Of a stretch of DNA of 64,000 nt, positions 1-13,636 are shown one piece after another. This DNA comes from Larimichthys crocea (lineage: Eukaryota > Chordata > Actinopteri > Sciaenidae), in NCBI RefSeq assembly GCF_000972845.2, contig NC_040018.1, positions 16,830,444-16,894,443 on the forward strand, written 5' to 3'. The translations under genes and the position numbers were made by a program. Below the pieces are notes generated by a model. The model saw only the letters and a list, made by a program, of their open reading frames with translations, ran no database searches and had not been told where the DNA came from. Numbering within the stretch: position 1 is the first letter of the stretch; each line of letters opens with the position of its first letter.

Positions 1-3000
1 GAAGGACAGATGCATTAGGGAGACAGAGAGAGAGGAGAAACAGAGCAATAGAGGAAAGCTGTTTTTTCTTCAGGGTGGCTTCATCCTTCCAGAAGAGCTT
101 TTCTTAGACTTTAAAATTAAACTGCTCTGCCAACTGGCAGCACTAAACAGCCATTCTCATGTTGTGAAACACTCTAATTGTCAAACACTGTAGGAGCAAT
201 TAAGACTGCTGATCAAACACCAGCTCTTGATGTGACTGGACAATGATATGTAATTGTGTCTGAAATAAAAAATAAAAAAAACATATTCAGATTTCTACTA
301 AAGGATCATGGTGAGCTCTGGAACTATTTTCGGTCTGCAGCATTCCAGTTTTAACTTTCAACTTTTAAAATGTGTTTTCAAACACTGAGTACTCTTTGAC
401 AGCATGCTATCAGTGAGCTACCTGTTCATTTATTCAGAGCGTCACACCCCGAGTGCATACTGGCCAAGGAGAAGAGTTCAAACTTCACCATAGTGAATTC
501 TATTTAGGTAATCAGATAAACTTGCTGGCAGGAGAGCTGCCACTCTGCAACGGTGGAAACGCAGGGTGTACACAGCAGTGAATGTCAACTTTAAACATGT
601 GACTGACACTAATTAATTATCACTTACAATCTTATTTTTGTCACATGGTAGCTTTAACTGAATTTGTACTGCAAAAACAAGACAATGAAATATGAGTTTA
701 AAAAGACAGTTTTTAGAAAGTCTTGTTGTTGTTTTCTGTGAATTCATACCACTCATGACTGTATAATAAATATGATGTGAAAGCCAGGAGAGTTTAGCTT
801 AGCTTAGCATAAATACTTAAAACATCCCTCTAAAGCTCTTGAATTAGTCATATCTTCTTTGTTTCAGTCCTGTAAAGACAAGTTAAACAACAAGTAGTGG
901 TTTTACTGGGTGTTATATGCAGGACTATTTTCTGGTCTGGAGTAGGTTCTACATGTCCTGACATATGTGTGTGTCTTTGTATGTGTCTAATACTGTCTTA
1001 CAGTGTGCACACTGTCCTTAAACTATTCAGGATAATTTTAAAGGAGTTAGTCAGTTTCAAAAGGTTAATTGATGATAATGCTTATGGTTTTATAACTACA
1101 TGCAGAGAGATTTGGCAGTGGAGATGCTAATACTACTTATATAGGTTGCTGAGCCAAAAATCAAAAAAAAAAATTGCTCAGGGTCCAACTCTGTCTGGAG
1201 CTGGCTGTGTTTGCCAAATCCATCTGTGTTATGGCTCCAGCTCTGATTGGTAAATGACAGGACACACATTGAAAGCTGGATGTGACTCCCGGCTGACTGG
1301 CTGGCTGGGTGTCCAAAGCCGCTCTAAAGGGGATTGTTCAAATGTAACAAGGGGACGATGGTTGGGGAAGCATTGTTTTTTTTTTTCTGAGAGGAGAAGC
1401 ATGCTGTCTATAATCTGTGTTAATGCCATGATCCAGGATTTATTTGGTAATTTAACAGAAAAGCTTCTGTAAATATTAGACTTTTTTTCAAAACTGAAAT
1501 TACAACATCATTTCAAAAGCCTAGTTTTATATAAATATATGTGTCTCAAAACATGAGACATGCACAAGGTGGGAGTCATTTAATCCTCTACAAATGACAG
1601 CCATTCCCACGTCCTTCTCTTAGGTCAATGCCACCTGAAAGGCATCACCGCATATTTGTTGTCCTAGAAGCTGAACTCAATGCGATGGGTAAAATAACAC
1701 ATCTGTGAAAGAAAAGTTAAATATGACACATTGTCAATTCATTAAATGCCACTGTCAGAATAACAAATTCAACTGTGATATGTGAAATTGTCATAGTGTG
1801 GCATATTGCCAGATTTTAAAGTTACACTGACAAGGTTATGGCAATGATGATTTCAGAAATCATCCTTGTGCAGGTTAGTGAACAGCCTATCGGCTGTGAC
1901 AAAGATCTAACAGATTTACCTGGTAAATAGCAGAACATGATGACATTGAAAGGGCAACCTCTCAGCAGTACAAATCAAGAGTAATGGTGGTAATGTTGAC
2001 AACAAAACACTTAGATGATAGATGTTTGACAGCAGGGCATCAGATATCTTCTACATCAGATCTATCTGCACTGACAGGGGTGAGGGCAACTTCTCAGCAA
2101 GGCAAAAATTATCTTATTTTCTGTCTAATATGTCTAATCCAACAACAGTTTCTCTTTGGTGGTGCAGTGACAGCTGCATGTGGCATCTCATAATGTATGT
2201 CATGCGTATGTTTTGGCTCTAAAGATGGCAATGTCAGTCTGGTCGTCAGTTGATTTACCACTTTGTTCCAGTCTAAAATGTTGTGTCATGATATTCATGA
2301 TGCCCAGGGAATGAATCCTAATTATTCTGGTGATGACCTGCCTTTTTCTCAAGCATCACCATGAGATAGACATTTGTGATTCTGAGTGAAATGTCTTGAC
2401 AGCTATTGAATGGTTTATTCTAAAATTTTGTACAGGTATACCCCTCAGGATGACTCCTGACAACTTTGGTGATCCCTTAACGTTTCATCTAACACAGTCA
2501 GGTAAAATATTGAGTATGATGAGTTGGATGTTGGTTGCTGATTAATGAATGTTGGCAAAGATAGTGATCATGGTTAACATATGGCGACATGAGCACTTAG
2601 CTCAAAGCTTTGCTGTGCATAATGGACACAATACACTGGTTGTGTGTGCAGTGCATGATCGTTGCAAAACCTATTGATAACCTATTTCAGTGCCCTTCAG
2701 TGAACACAGTCCATGTCACACATGAGGTTGTAGTGATGCTTCACTCCAGACAAGAGGCCTTGCCTATTTTTTTCTGTGTGCTGTGTGAGGTTCTGAGCAT
2801 AAATAGACAGTGAAAATGATCTGTTCATATTATACCAGCAACATAACATCACATCATTTCACTACATGTCTATGCCATGTACTGCTGGCATTTTACTCAA
2901 CACCTTCTCTATACATTTCGATTCAAATCCCTCTAGCTTATCTGTGGACAGAATGTATTCATTTATTAACACCGCTTCCACTGTATTATATGTATAAGCA

Positions 3001-3313
3001 ATGCTGTCCGTGTGGACACCAAGCAGGTCAGCGAGGTAGCCATCATGCACTGTTAATGCAGTAAATGTGTCCCGGCCATTAGGTCAGCTTACCAGAGCCA
3101 CTTGCATGGCTGTAAACTCTTAGTTTTGATGTATCTGTGTTTTGTACACCAACAGAATTGAAAATGTCACAGCCTATTGAACTGCCTGTAGAGTGGAACA
3201 ACCGGTAAAACTTCCACCTCGGCAGCATTCACTTATCACTTACGTATCCCTATATATGTCTGTGAAATCAAATACCAAAAAAAAATACTGTCAGCACTAA
3301 TTAGTATGTATGT

Positions 3314-3333
3314 GAGGAGAGGAGAGGAGAGGA
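3314..3333. repeat. Short GGAGA tandem repeat
   Basis: About four copies of a purine pentamer (GAGGA/GGAGA) in a row. It is too short to say more. Confidence 0.7.
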
Positions 3334-5179
3334 AGACTGCATTAAGCCTATGCAACATATCAAAGTAGGAAAAAGGATGTGCGCTTGATACATAAAAACA
3401 TCAGGTTGGTTTTGGATGATCTTTTGACTGGCACCACCTCTCATACCGTAACCAAGACGACAGCAATACCGAAAAGACTACTGCGCGGTGTTAAAATATG
3501 GATTTTCTGTTTTATTAAATTTGTAACTTCATAATGAAATAAAACCTAACCTGGTTTCACAGAGGAGGAGACGTGGCACATCTGTCCTTACTCTGTATCT
3601 ACCTATTCACCCTAACTTCCCTCCTACCTTTGTATTGTACATGCAGTTCATGAGCTGAGTCATGATTTGTGAAAGTAAATAGCCCATGGACTGACAGCAT
3701 GAAGACAGACTGGTAATAAAGCAAGCCAGTTATCTTCACCTCATAAGACCCTCTTGTGAAAAGAAAGATGAGCGAGTGAAGAAAAGAGAGAATGGGATGG
3801 AGAAAGACATAGAGCCATAGAAGTATGACGAGACGCTTCTAAAAGGTAAAACAAAGAGCTAAAAGGCTGCAGGCAGACACTCTATATCGCTCTTCTCATT
3901 ACCGCTCATCCAAATCATGTGACTATTATTAATCAGATGATGAGTGCAATTAAGCAATTTTCATGGCTCTATAAAGTAAAACCTCCTGCTACAACCCAGA
4001 CTACGTGTAACATCTGTTAATTGCAGGGAACCACAAAGAAATACACACATCCCTGACACAGCCACATGAGCGACACAGAGAAGTATAGATAACACATGAA
4101 CACATGAACAATTTGATCATGATTATGATTAGCCTCTGGCCTGTAATTATAGAACATAAATGCCCTGATTGGTGGACACAGCAGGAGCCTAAAAGGCAAA
4201 AGGGCAGCTACCTTGAAATAACAAGGTGCATATAATCAATAACATAATGCACTATATGCTGAGCAAACTAAGACATATATGTATAGTGGGGTACTGAGCA
4301 TTATGACTAAACTATTGAAAACGCTTGAGAAAACAAGACAGTGTTAAAAAAGTGGCAGCCACAGCCTTGATTAAAAAATTACATGCACAAACCACTGTGA
4401 TTGTACTGTGATTAAGACAAAAAGCTGGACCTGTGTAAATGCCATGCAGTGATTATACTACGCAATTATGCTCTTCTTTGGAGTAAACATAATCACGGTA
4501 AGATATCACTGCTGTCAGGTGAAACCCCATGTATCTCTAAAATGTCAACTTCTGCACATTAAGAAAACACTCTTGTTTTAAGCTAGATGACAGTGCAGTT
4601 TTGGAAAAAATGCAAAAAGGTTTTTAGAGGGTTTAAAATGCCAGAGGGCCTGAAGATGTGTCTCGACTCATAGAGGGAAATGTAATCACGGTCTGAATTT
4701 AAAAGCATGAAAATCACCAACATTTGAGTCCAACAGCAACGATATGCGCAGTACTTTGCATGAATTGTGAGAAACCAGTCTCATGATTACTTTAAGTGTG
4801 ATCATGATGCACTTTTGTGGTTCATGTTCTCCACACATGACAGTCCACATGCTGGTCTGTGTTTATGGGTGCAGCGTTGGTATCTTTATGATATTTTCTG
4901 TCAGCATCACCCCATCGGTCTCTTTCTTTACCCCCAATCATTTTTCCTGCTCTTTCACTCTCGTCATGAAAACGTTTACGACTTGTGCCAGGTAGTTAAG
5001 GTGGGACAACATGATGTCTTGAGTCTGTAGCTGTGTGTGTCTGCAGCTTGTCGGCGGTGTATATGTCTCAGTGTGTACCCCAGGGACAGGTATGTGTCTC
5101 TGAATGTGTGTGTGTGTGTTCTATTTTAAGGCACATCTCAAACAGAATGCATCTTGGGAAAAAGTACGAGTTCAGCCAA

Positions 5180-5800
5180 GCGAGCATGATTCTCAGTTTC
5201 TCTTTTTCTTCTTTCTTTCCTCTCCTTTACTCATTATTCTTTTCATTTCTTATTTTTCCTTCTCACTCATCTTCTCATCCACCGCTTTTCATCTTCTGAA
5301 CACCTTTCTCTGCTGTTCCAGTACTGTAACATTTCTGAATACTTCCAGCTACTGACAGTGTTTGTAAAAACAAATATATGATTTGTTACAAAGTACTTTG
5401 TAGTAATTTCATCAAAGCAACTAATAAAAGACACAAAAAAAAAGCAGTTACGAGAACAAGGTACCACTAACTAAAATCAGGCAGACGTGTCTATTTTTAA
5501 CTACAAGCAAAGACTTTGGAATTAATGTGAAAATGACTTGAAAAGCCTCCTATCCTCTCTTTGGTATTCAGTGGATGCTCCTCTCGACCAGAGGAGTGCT
5601 TGGTATTCTAGGGATTGTCTGCTCTTCTTTCCTCTTCAGTCTACTCTTCTGCTCCTCTCTCTTTTTTCTCACTTCTCTTCTCTCCTCACTCGCTTCACCT
5701 CTCGTCTCTTGCTCCTTGACGCACCTCCTTTGTTTCTCTCTTCTGCTCCTCTCTTCCACGTATTTACATCTGCTCTTCTCCTGTTCTGATTTCTCTTTAG
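5180..5800. repeat. Pyrimidine-rich low-complexity tract
   Basis: The plus strand is dominated by C and T in two blocks (about 5190..5290 and 5540..5790), made of tctc, cttc and ctcctc words rather than one unit. The overlapping open frames on both strands (Ser/Leu/Phe-rich on plus, Arg/Glu-rich on minus) follow from this bias and are not genes. Confidence 0.7.
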
Positions 5801-7541
5801 GCATTGCATTCTGTGATGCATGCATATGTACATTACATATAAGTACACAGATACAATACTATCCATCTCACAAGCACCATAAAATCAAAATCTTGACCAC
5901 AAAAGCCTAAACGAACGGATCTGATCTGAAGTGGCGTGTTAACAGCAGTGTCTTTTGGTTTAAGCATTATTGGATTATTGAATTTGGGAGCGATTCTGGA
6001 TTCTGTCCTCTAAATGATCTCTTCCATTACCACCCACCACACCACACATTTGTATTAATAACAGATAAGAGTAATTATGTCATTAAAAATTTGACCAAAA
6101 TATACTAAGAAAACAGATCAAGTATCGCTGAAAAAGCTGAAATGATCAAACATAGGATAACTCTAAGGCTTACTGTGTTTAGCTTTAGTATTCATGATAT
6201 GGTACCAGGCCTAGAATTTCTAGGTGAAAAAGGCCACTTGGCCCACAACAGGGCAATTACTTCGAGGGCACAAAGGCCACATGCCAGGGCATCAAGGCCA
6301 TGAGTTATAAAACGCAAATTTGATTCACTTAAATACACAAATCCATCTCCTGAAGAGCAGCGTTTTTGTAATTGTGGTGCTGATGAGGACATTTTTTATT
6401 TAATGTTTTATTGCCCTGTGTATGGTGACTTGTGGTACCTACATTTTGGAAACAATTAAGCTGAAAAACCCTGATTAGTTTTGGTTGTCTGGAAGTTTTC
6501 CCTACTCTGTTAACTTTTAGCTGTTTTAGCTTTGGGCAAGCCACGGGACTCTGCTGCATACCATCTGCTTCTATCTATTTCCAACATAGATTTCTTGTTC
6601 AATATATATATATAATTATAAGGGGAAAACATATACTAAGGTTAGGGTTGCACCTGGCTCCACCTGTTAGTGGGCTGAGTAGCCATGTGAGTTAATTTAG
6701 TAACTGCATGAGAAGATCACAGATGTGTTAAGAAGCTGGATACAGTCTTCCACATGTACTTCTGCATTGGGTGGCCTATAGAACAAGTTCCCTATGACTT
6801 CTGCTGGCTAAGCCGCTAACTGCGTTCTGATGTAACCCTCTGCTGATTGGAATTGGGCTCAAATAATTTAATTATGCGGTTCTTCTAGACATTCTAAATG
6901 TTGAATGAATAGATTGAAGTTCTGATAGTGAAATAAATAAGTTTTCAAGGGTCATGACACTCAAACGACAAAAAATGCATCCACCATTTCACAGATGCTT
7001 CTTTTTAAAAAGTATTTCCCCCTGTGCATCTCATGATTGATTGCTGTCATTGCAGTTTGATCACTATATCAAACTCTCTTCCTGGGGGACTTGCACCGCA
7101 GGATACAGCTTTAAAGCTCACAAACAAAAGACAACTGAACAGAGGTCCAGTTCAGTAGAGACCTGCATTTAATTTTAAGAAAATATGCAGACTTTGAAAT
7201 GTATTATCCAGAAACCTATCGAAACTCAACTCCATTTTCATCCTGTATTTAAGAGAACATGCTATTAGAAATCTCACTTTTATTGCAACAGTACACTGAA
7301 AATAATCACCACAGTTCACCTACTAGTATCACCAGTTGCTCTTTTATCGCCTTTTTCAAAAAAGCTGGCATTGAAGTAAAAAAAAAAAGGAAAGAAAAAT
7401 GCACACACACACAAAGAACTTGCAACACGGTCACGGGCATGCTACACTACTATTGCTCTTTGAGGAACTTCACGAACTGAGACATGCTTTTCTTATAGAA
7501 TGGAACAATGCTGGTGTACAATCAGACTCTATATAGAAATA

Positions 7542-7913
7542 CACTCACTTTCTAGGTTTATTAACTTAGGTACACCTACCTAAAACCAATGTGATCTAAT
7601 ACAATAAATCCCCCTTTCATGAAGGTTATATTAGTCAGTTTTTTGTTGAAACTGTTTTAGAGAGGCAATGTTTCACCTTTATGGTCATCTTGAAACCTGC
7701 AGTTTGTGATACTGTTAAATTGTATTGCATTAGAGGTATTTCTATATTTTGTCCACCTCATTTATATCAACGAAACCAAGCTAAATAACAGAAACACCTC
7801 TCTAAAGCAATACAATTCAACAGCACCACAAACTAAAACCTTCACAATGGGAGGATTTATTGCAGGACTGTTGTATTAGACTGCATTCATTTTAGCTAGG
7901 TGAACCTAACAAA
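7542..7913. mobile_element. Foldback-type non-autonomous element common in teleosts
   Basis: The left side (taggtacacctacctaaaa, then ctaatacaataaatccccc) and the reverse complement of the right side (ttaggttcacctagctaaaa, then ctaatacaacagtcctgcaataaatcctccc) are imperfect inverted repeats. The block is about 370 bases with a divergent centre. The words aatacaattcaacagcaccacaaact and aggtgnacctaa are ones I recall from a dispersed fish repeat whose ends resemble 'aggtgtacctaataaa'. There is no coding capacity, and I see no clear target duplication, so the copy is old. The family name is not certain to me. Confidence 0.6.
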
Positions 7914-10274
7914 TATATCTAAAAGTTTGCAATGCACATAACCAAAAATGTTTTTCACTAACACAGAATCTTAAAAATAATTCATAATGCCACTGGATGT
8001 GTATCAGGTCTTAAAAAAATAAATGACCTGGTGTAGCAGGTAACTATGTTTGTACAGGAAGTGTAGTTCTCCTTTCTCCTGCTGCCTCCACTCTTTAAAA
8101 CATGCCAAAACACACATAGAGAAAATGAAAGAAGACTGAGTGAAAGACGTTGCCAGTACTGCAGTGCACTGCTATAATGGCAGAAAATAGCTGAATGCGT
8201 TTCAATTATAATAGCTGTTATTTAGTTTATTCATACAGATATTTGATTATCAAAAGCTTGTGATTATACCTTTTTTAAGAAGACTTCTTGTTCATATGGG
8301 ACATTAAAAGGCTGTTACATTTCAATTACTTGCGTGATACAGTACTTGATATAAGAGGGAAAAGAAAATCTATATATAATAATGGATAATAACGGAAAGG
8401 AAAAATCTCTTGTGACCCTCACCGCCTACAGTATAAGGCTTTAACTGTGGAACTTTGAAAAAGACAAGACAGGAAAGGAGTCAATTTGGCATATGTATCC
8501 AAGTCAGATCTTTTATATTCAGTGGAATCGTGTTAAAAGTCACAACCAGATTTGATAATATCATAATAATAATCTGCCTCTTTGCCTTGAAAGACAGTGA
8601 TGTGTTAAAAAATTAAGATGTGACACAGAGTCAGAAACTCAGCCAGTTAAAACCAGTGAGAAACTGAAAGCATGACTGAGTCAGAGTGAGTGTAGCTTAA
8701 ATGACAGTAAGCGAGCACTTTCTGTAATCGAAGATTTCCACACAGATTTTATGAGCCCTGCTTATCACCAGAGAGAGAAACACTGAGGATAAAATGGGGG
8801 CACCGAGATATGAAAATACCACAGAAATATTTTATCTCTGGCCCCCCAATTCCCATTAGATTGAAATGTAACTAGTCATAAGAGATAAGGCATCCCCATA
8901 AGATAATCTTAACTTGGGAGGTCCCATGTCACATTATCAGATAAAACTGATACTTTATCCAAATGTAAACATATCTGAAGGTCAGTGAATGCAGGATTAA
9001 CCTCTGAGGTCTGTGTGACTTTGAAAACACTATTTCTAGTAGAATATTGAGCAGAAATATTAATACCACTGCAGCATCAGTAGCCTCAGATCCCTCATGA
9101 TCCCAGTCATCAAAAGTTTTTAATAGTAGGCACGCTATTCCACCAGTCTGAATGGGGCGTCCCCCAGGATAAAGACTCAATTAAGAGAGGTACCAGTGGT
9201 AGACAGGGAGATCACTAAACCTGCCTCTAACCTGACTGGTGGGCAATGTGTCCTGATTCAAAGACTGGATCTTTTGACAGATGTAGCCAAGTCCTTTAGA
9301 GGACCTGAAAGCCTGAATGACCCAGTTCCACCACCACAGACTAGAATCCTCTAGCCTCCCAGAGAATAAAACTAATGGTGCCTTTTAAATGTAATCATAA
9401 TGTGCATAATCACCATGAATGCAATATTAATAAAGAGGACAACCCTCCTAAATTTCTTTAGTTTTACTCTCCTTGTATTCCTCTGAATGTCACATACGAC
9501 AAACATGCTAAATTTAGATGAGAATATTGATGAGTAACCTTCTTTATCTTAAGTCTGACTACAATGTGAAAACTACAATATGAAATTTTGATATTCTTGA
9601 ACCTTTACCAGAGCTGAAAAAATAGCAGCAGTCAATTTTGTGAGAATCAAAAAAAACAACTAAACAAAAAATAGTTGAATTTTATGTGTTTTATTTTAAG
9701 TGGCTGATTTAATTAATTTAATTTCCTTTCGCACAAGAAGTGATCACTTAAAGCTAAATTATCAACCATCTGCATTTGCTCCCCACTCTCAACAAGAAAA
9801 GGGTGATTGTCTGGGGAAAAAGTGGTGATTCTTCTCACATCTGAATGGAATAGTAATTGCAGGGAGACATCCATTAGAGGTGTAAAAATTATTTTACTCA
9901 TACAGATTCTCTGGTAAAAGAACATAAATCAGGGCTCTAACTTAACTAACAACCATCACAAAATGCAATTTAAAACGTCCCGAACTACAAGATAGTTAGC
10001 CTGTCGAGATTATAGAATGGCTGTTTTTCTACAATAAAGTTATATGGATAATTAAAAGTCATGCATGGCATAAATAACTGATTGATTAAAACATAAACCA
10101 GCTCACATTTTATTAAAACATGTGTTATATATAAATATTCATTTATTTATTCAAATTACTATTAATTAAATTCATGAATCAATTTCTTTTTTTCTTTTAT
10201 ATGTTTGAAAGCTCGGTGTGTGTGCATACTGTATAAGTCTACCAGTCTGACATGCTGCAGTCGATTGTTTAGAC
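7914..10274. other. Intronic stretch, nothing recognised
   Basis: AT-rich sequence without long tandem repeats. The minus-strand open frame near 8929..9180 has no protein resemblance I can name. No splice-bounded exon is evident. Confidence 0.55.
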
Positions 10275-10354
10275 CAGTGTTTTGTTATTTCTTTATTTAT
10301 GACACCTTTCCATATTTTTCCGCAGTGGCACGCCCCACAGTTTGGGAACCACAG
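10275..10354. mobile_element. Very short hAT-like relic with near-perfect 8-bp duplication
   Basis: The block starts CAGTGTTTTG and ends GTTTGGGAACCACAG, a decayed form of the CAGTG...CACTG ends seen in hAT transposons (GTGGTTCCCAAAC type on the minus strand). It is flanked by GTTTAGAC at 10267..10274 and CTTTAGAC at 10355..10362, a 7/8 match at the size hAT elements make. Only about 80 bases remain, so an internally deleted copy is the simplest reading. Confidence 0.45.
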
Positions 10355-10757
10355 CTTTAGACAGTGATGCTGGACTGAAAGACAGTGTTTGACTAAAACC
10401 ATGTGAGTTCTAAGCCTGAACAGCTGCCTGCGTCCTCAGATAAGTCCGTGAATGCTGATGGACACAGTTTTGTCAGAAATGATTCATATACTTAACTCAG
10501 CCCTGAATATGGTCTGATATCTTTAGCTGCCCAAGAAGACATGTCCACCAACAAAACAATACCATGGATGTGCTGAACATTTCCGAGGTGTAAGTGTCAG
10601 CATATATTCCACCTTCTGCTCTTAGCGACTGTGCTGAGAGACGAGTTAGCCCAAAGAAACTGAGGATAACATAAAGGGTGCCAAGTTCAAACCACTCAGA
10701 CATCATATTGACTTTACTACATGGTGGGAAGCTGATTACACGCTCGCCACAAGTGCA

Positions 10758-10758
<1 letters not shown>

Positions 10759-10788
<30 letters not shown>

Positions 10789-10812
10789 CAGAGACAGAAA
10801 GTGTGTGTGTGT
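10759..10812. repeat. Compound (GT)n(GA)n microsatellite
   Basis: A GT run (10759..10777) passes into GAGAGA/GACAGA sequence and another short GT run (to 10812). Together with an ACACAC run at 10882..10897, this produces the His-Thr and Cys-Val open frames on the two strands. Confidence 0.9.
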
Positions 10813-11543
10813 TGGCTCCGACAACATGCTTTGATGGCGGTGGTATCACCCTTGAACACTCCTCTGCTACTCCACCATGAGCACACACACACACACCACA
10901 CAGCAGGATAGTTGACATTGCTGCTTAGATCGATGTAGTTGACTACTGCTGGCGTCAGTAACAACAGCGTTATATGACACACTCCCACAGTGAAGAGCTT
11001 CCTATGGCGTTCCAGTCAATATGGGTTAATGGTGTAATGGACTGCTTCTCCCTTTCCTCTTTCACCGTCCCTCGCTTTCACGCTAGCTCTTTTGCTGTCT
11101 TTATCTTGCAAGCACACACACATGAATGGACAAATATGTAGCAGCACCTGACTATCTAAGTTAACGAATCCACCGGTAGTGCTTCCTTCCTTTAATGATT
11201 TGCTGTGTTTGCTCTAAGACGCTTCCCTGCTAAATCCATTGGCTTTGACTAAACTCGCCATCCTATTATTCTCAATGAAGGGCACACAGATACTGATAGG
11301 AGCAGGGGCTAACAGGTCGATAGAGTGCTAAAAAAGGGGATGCAAAGGTAACAGAGGAATGCACTAAATGCCAGAAATCATAATCAATAATATCCTGCTG
11401 AAAAAAAAAAAAAACATTTTGCAGAAAGGTAGGAAATGACATTTTTCATTTCCACTTTAGATGTAAAGGGACTGTACAGTTACATATTCAGAAACCTAAC
11501 CTGTATACACTAAACATCTCAAATTTGTCTTTTTATGTGTGTT

Positions 11544-11585
<42 letters not shown>

Positions 11586-12639
11586 GATTTTCATTTACAT
11601 GTCTGTGCCCTACTTTAAGACATCCTATTATATACATGAAAGCAATTTTCATAAACATCACATTTTGTTTACACCAAGCCCATTCATTTGAGTCATCTCC
11701 ACCATTTCCACTTCAAACAGCTAATATTTTACATGTATATATAACCAATTTCATCAGTATACATGCAACCCATTTCCTCAACAAGCTAATCAAAAGGAAA
11801 TCCAAATGACTTTATTTTCCTACGGAATGACTGAGACTTGTTTACCCTCTAAGTTTCACTCAGATAAATTGAGTCTGTGTTGCTGATGCCAGACCTACAA
11901 GCTCAGTAATTCTCTGACCTAATGAAAGAAATTATTACTGTGAATCTATAAATTCTTAACATAGAACATAGGCAATCTTCTAAATCAGCAGCTACATCGT
12001 GTTCAGGGGAAATGTATGCTGATAGAAATGTAGCTGATGATTACTGCTGATGGAGCTACCCACATGGATTCAAAAGTATACTGACAAGAGCGATGTGTGA
12101 TAACGAGTTTAGGAAACAATGAGTGGAAAAATATGTATTATGCAAGTCAACACTGCTTTTAGCCACTGGTGCTTGTGAGCAGATGGTAAAATGCATTTCT
12201 CCCTACACAAAAACAGCTTGAGCACATTCGTTCATGATCTCTGAACCTTGATAACTGAACCCCCTGAAGCTTTGTATTGACTGTTCTTTATTTAGCAAGC
12301 TGGCCAACTGGATTTAACTTTGAAACCCAGCAGGCTGGTCGACTGTCATTCAAACAGGGAAATTAACTGAGCAGACTGAACAGAAAAACAAAGTACAGTA
12401 TGTGGTGAGAAATGGGTTTCAAAATGCAACGTGGAATGGAACGCGCAGTTAGATATTAATTAAAGTAGTGATTTAAGACATGATGGGAACTATCTTACAC
12501 ACAGTGCAAAGCAGCTAGTTTCAAACTGGCACAGCTGTCATTTTCATGCCCAAAATAAGAAATCAATGGTGTAGTATTTTTTTCTACTATTTAACGGCTC
12601 ATGGATGCGCAGCCATGCCAGACGGCCAATCCCAGGGCG
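10813..12639. other. Intronic stretch, nothing but simple repeats recognised
   Basis: Apart from the TG run at 11548 and an A-rich run at 11401..11414, I see unique AT-rich sequence with no exon or element that I can name. Confidence 0.55.
11548..11581. repeat. (TG)17 microsatellite
   Basis: Uninterrupted TG dinucleotides, preceded by an imperfect TGTGTGTTTGTA lead. Confidence 0.95.
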
Positions 12640-12708
12640 AGTGGAGAGGGTTGCAATCCACAACTACACCACTAGCTGCCACTAAATCCTACACATCCCG
12701 ATCCTTTA
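12640..12708 (+). mobile_element. Right-end fragment of the AAAGGTCCAGTGTGTAAG fish MITE family
   Basis: The stretch ggttgcaatccacaact through the words gccactaaatcctacaca and atccttta corresponds to the terminal part of a MITE that also occurs at 41860..42160 (ggttgcaatctgcagct, gacactaaatcctactca, cgatcgttta). Only the right arm is present. The left end is missing or too diverged to see. Confidence 0.6.
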
Positions 12709-13529
12709 AAAAATAGGCCCCAATAATTCAGATATTACAGGCCAATCCTCAAAGATAGTTCTTTAAAATTCATTGGTCAAATGCAACAATCCAGATTCCT
12801 AACACATACATTTATTTTTATCTACAGTTTCCCCAGCTACTTCTGGTCTTTTTAATCACACATATCTGTAATGGTTGATCATGTGCCCCAGTTTCTCTTC
12901 AAGTTGTCTGGTGTCAGTATAGGCCTACAGTAGTTTGTCCACCCTATATTCTATGGGGGAAAACAAATCAGTGCATAAATAAACAAAAAGCAAATCCCAT
13001 TTTCTCCCTGTACGCTCCTCGCTACTACTACTTCAAAACTATTTTTGTCTGGTAAACTTGTGAGGTTACTCAGCCTGGTGATAACAGTTTGACCTGTCGC
13101 CGTCCTTTCCGCTCCTCAGGAGTTGCTGCTGACATGACAGCTGCTTCTGTGTGTTGATTGAACAGTTGGATGCACACACCATGCGTTGCTTCTGATGTGA
13201 ATTTGCAGTAAGGGTCTGTCAAAATATGTAATATTTAATTAACCAGCCAGCTAACCAGCCAACAATACAACTACCTTCCAAAGGTATTCACAAAATGACC
13301 ATAACCATGTCATTAGGGATAAGCAAGTACACATTATCTGATCTGTATGTGTACTCTGAATGGGTGGGACTTAAATTGGATGTGGGTGGAACCTGAATTG
13401 GTATGGGTTGATCACAAGTTTCTTTATTTATTAGAAAAGTTTTTACAGAACAGCCTCAGATTTTTTGTCAGAATAATGGATATTGACACATTTTATTTTG
13501 ATAATAATCAGTTATATAATATAATAATT

Positions 13530-13636
13530 GGCAACTTATCCAGGGTGTACCACACCTCTCACCAAAAGCCAGCTGGTATAGGCTCGAGCCCCCCCGCGAC
13601 CCTGATAAGGATAACTGGTTACAGATAATGGATGGA
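13530..13636 (+). mobile_element. LINE 3' tail fragment
   Basis: The words ttatccagggtgtaccacac, ctggtataggctcgagcccccccgcgaccctg and ggttacagataatggatggatg match a 3' tail found on many fish non-LTR retrotransposons, ending in ATGG units. No coding part precedes it, so this is a strongly 5'-truncated insertion. Confidence 0.65.

Larger units (their letters stand above)
1..7541. other. Intronic stretch with no recognised gene
   Basis: AT-rich, largely unique-looking sequence. Small local features are a GGAGA tandem repeat at 3314..3333, a TTAGC triplication near 792..808, a (TA) run near 6603..6616 and a pyrimidine-rich tract at 5180..5800. Open frames here are short and compositionally biased, and none resembles a known protein. 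A run of GGCC-containing sequence at 6205..6305, with a CCTAGAATTTCTAGG palindrome at 6211, may be an old repeat that I cannot name. Confidence 0.6.

Noticed and set aside
6205..6305. GGCC-rich block with a CCTAGAATTTCTAGG palindrome
   Set aside because: It looks like an old repeat, but no ends, partner arms or named family could be supported.
10497..10988. 163-codon minus-strand frame with His-Thr repeats
   Set aside because: It owes its central part to GT/GA microsatellites, has no domain, and the two halves flank simple repeats.
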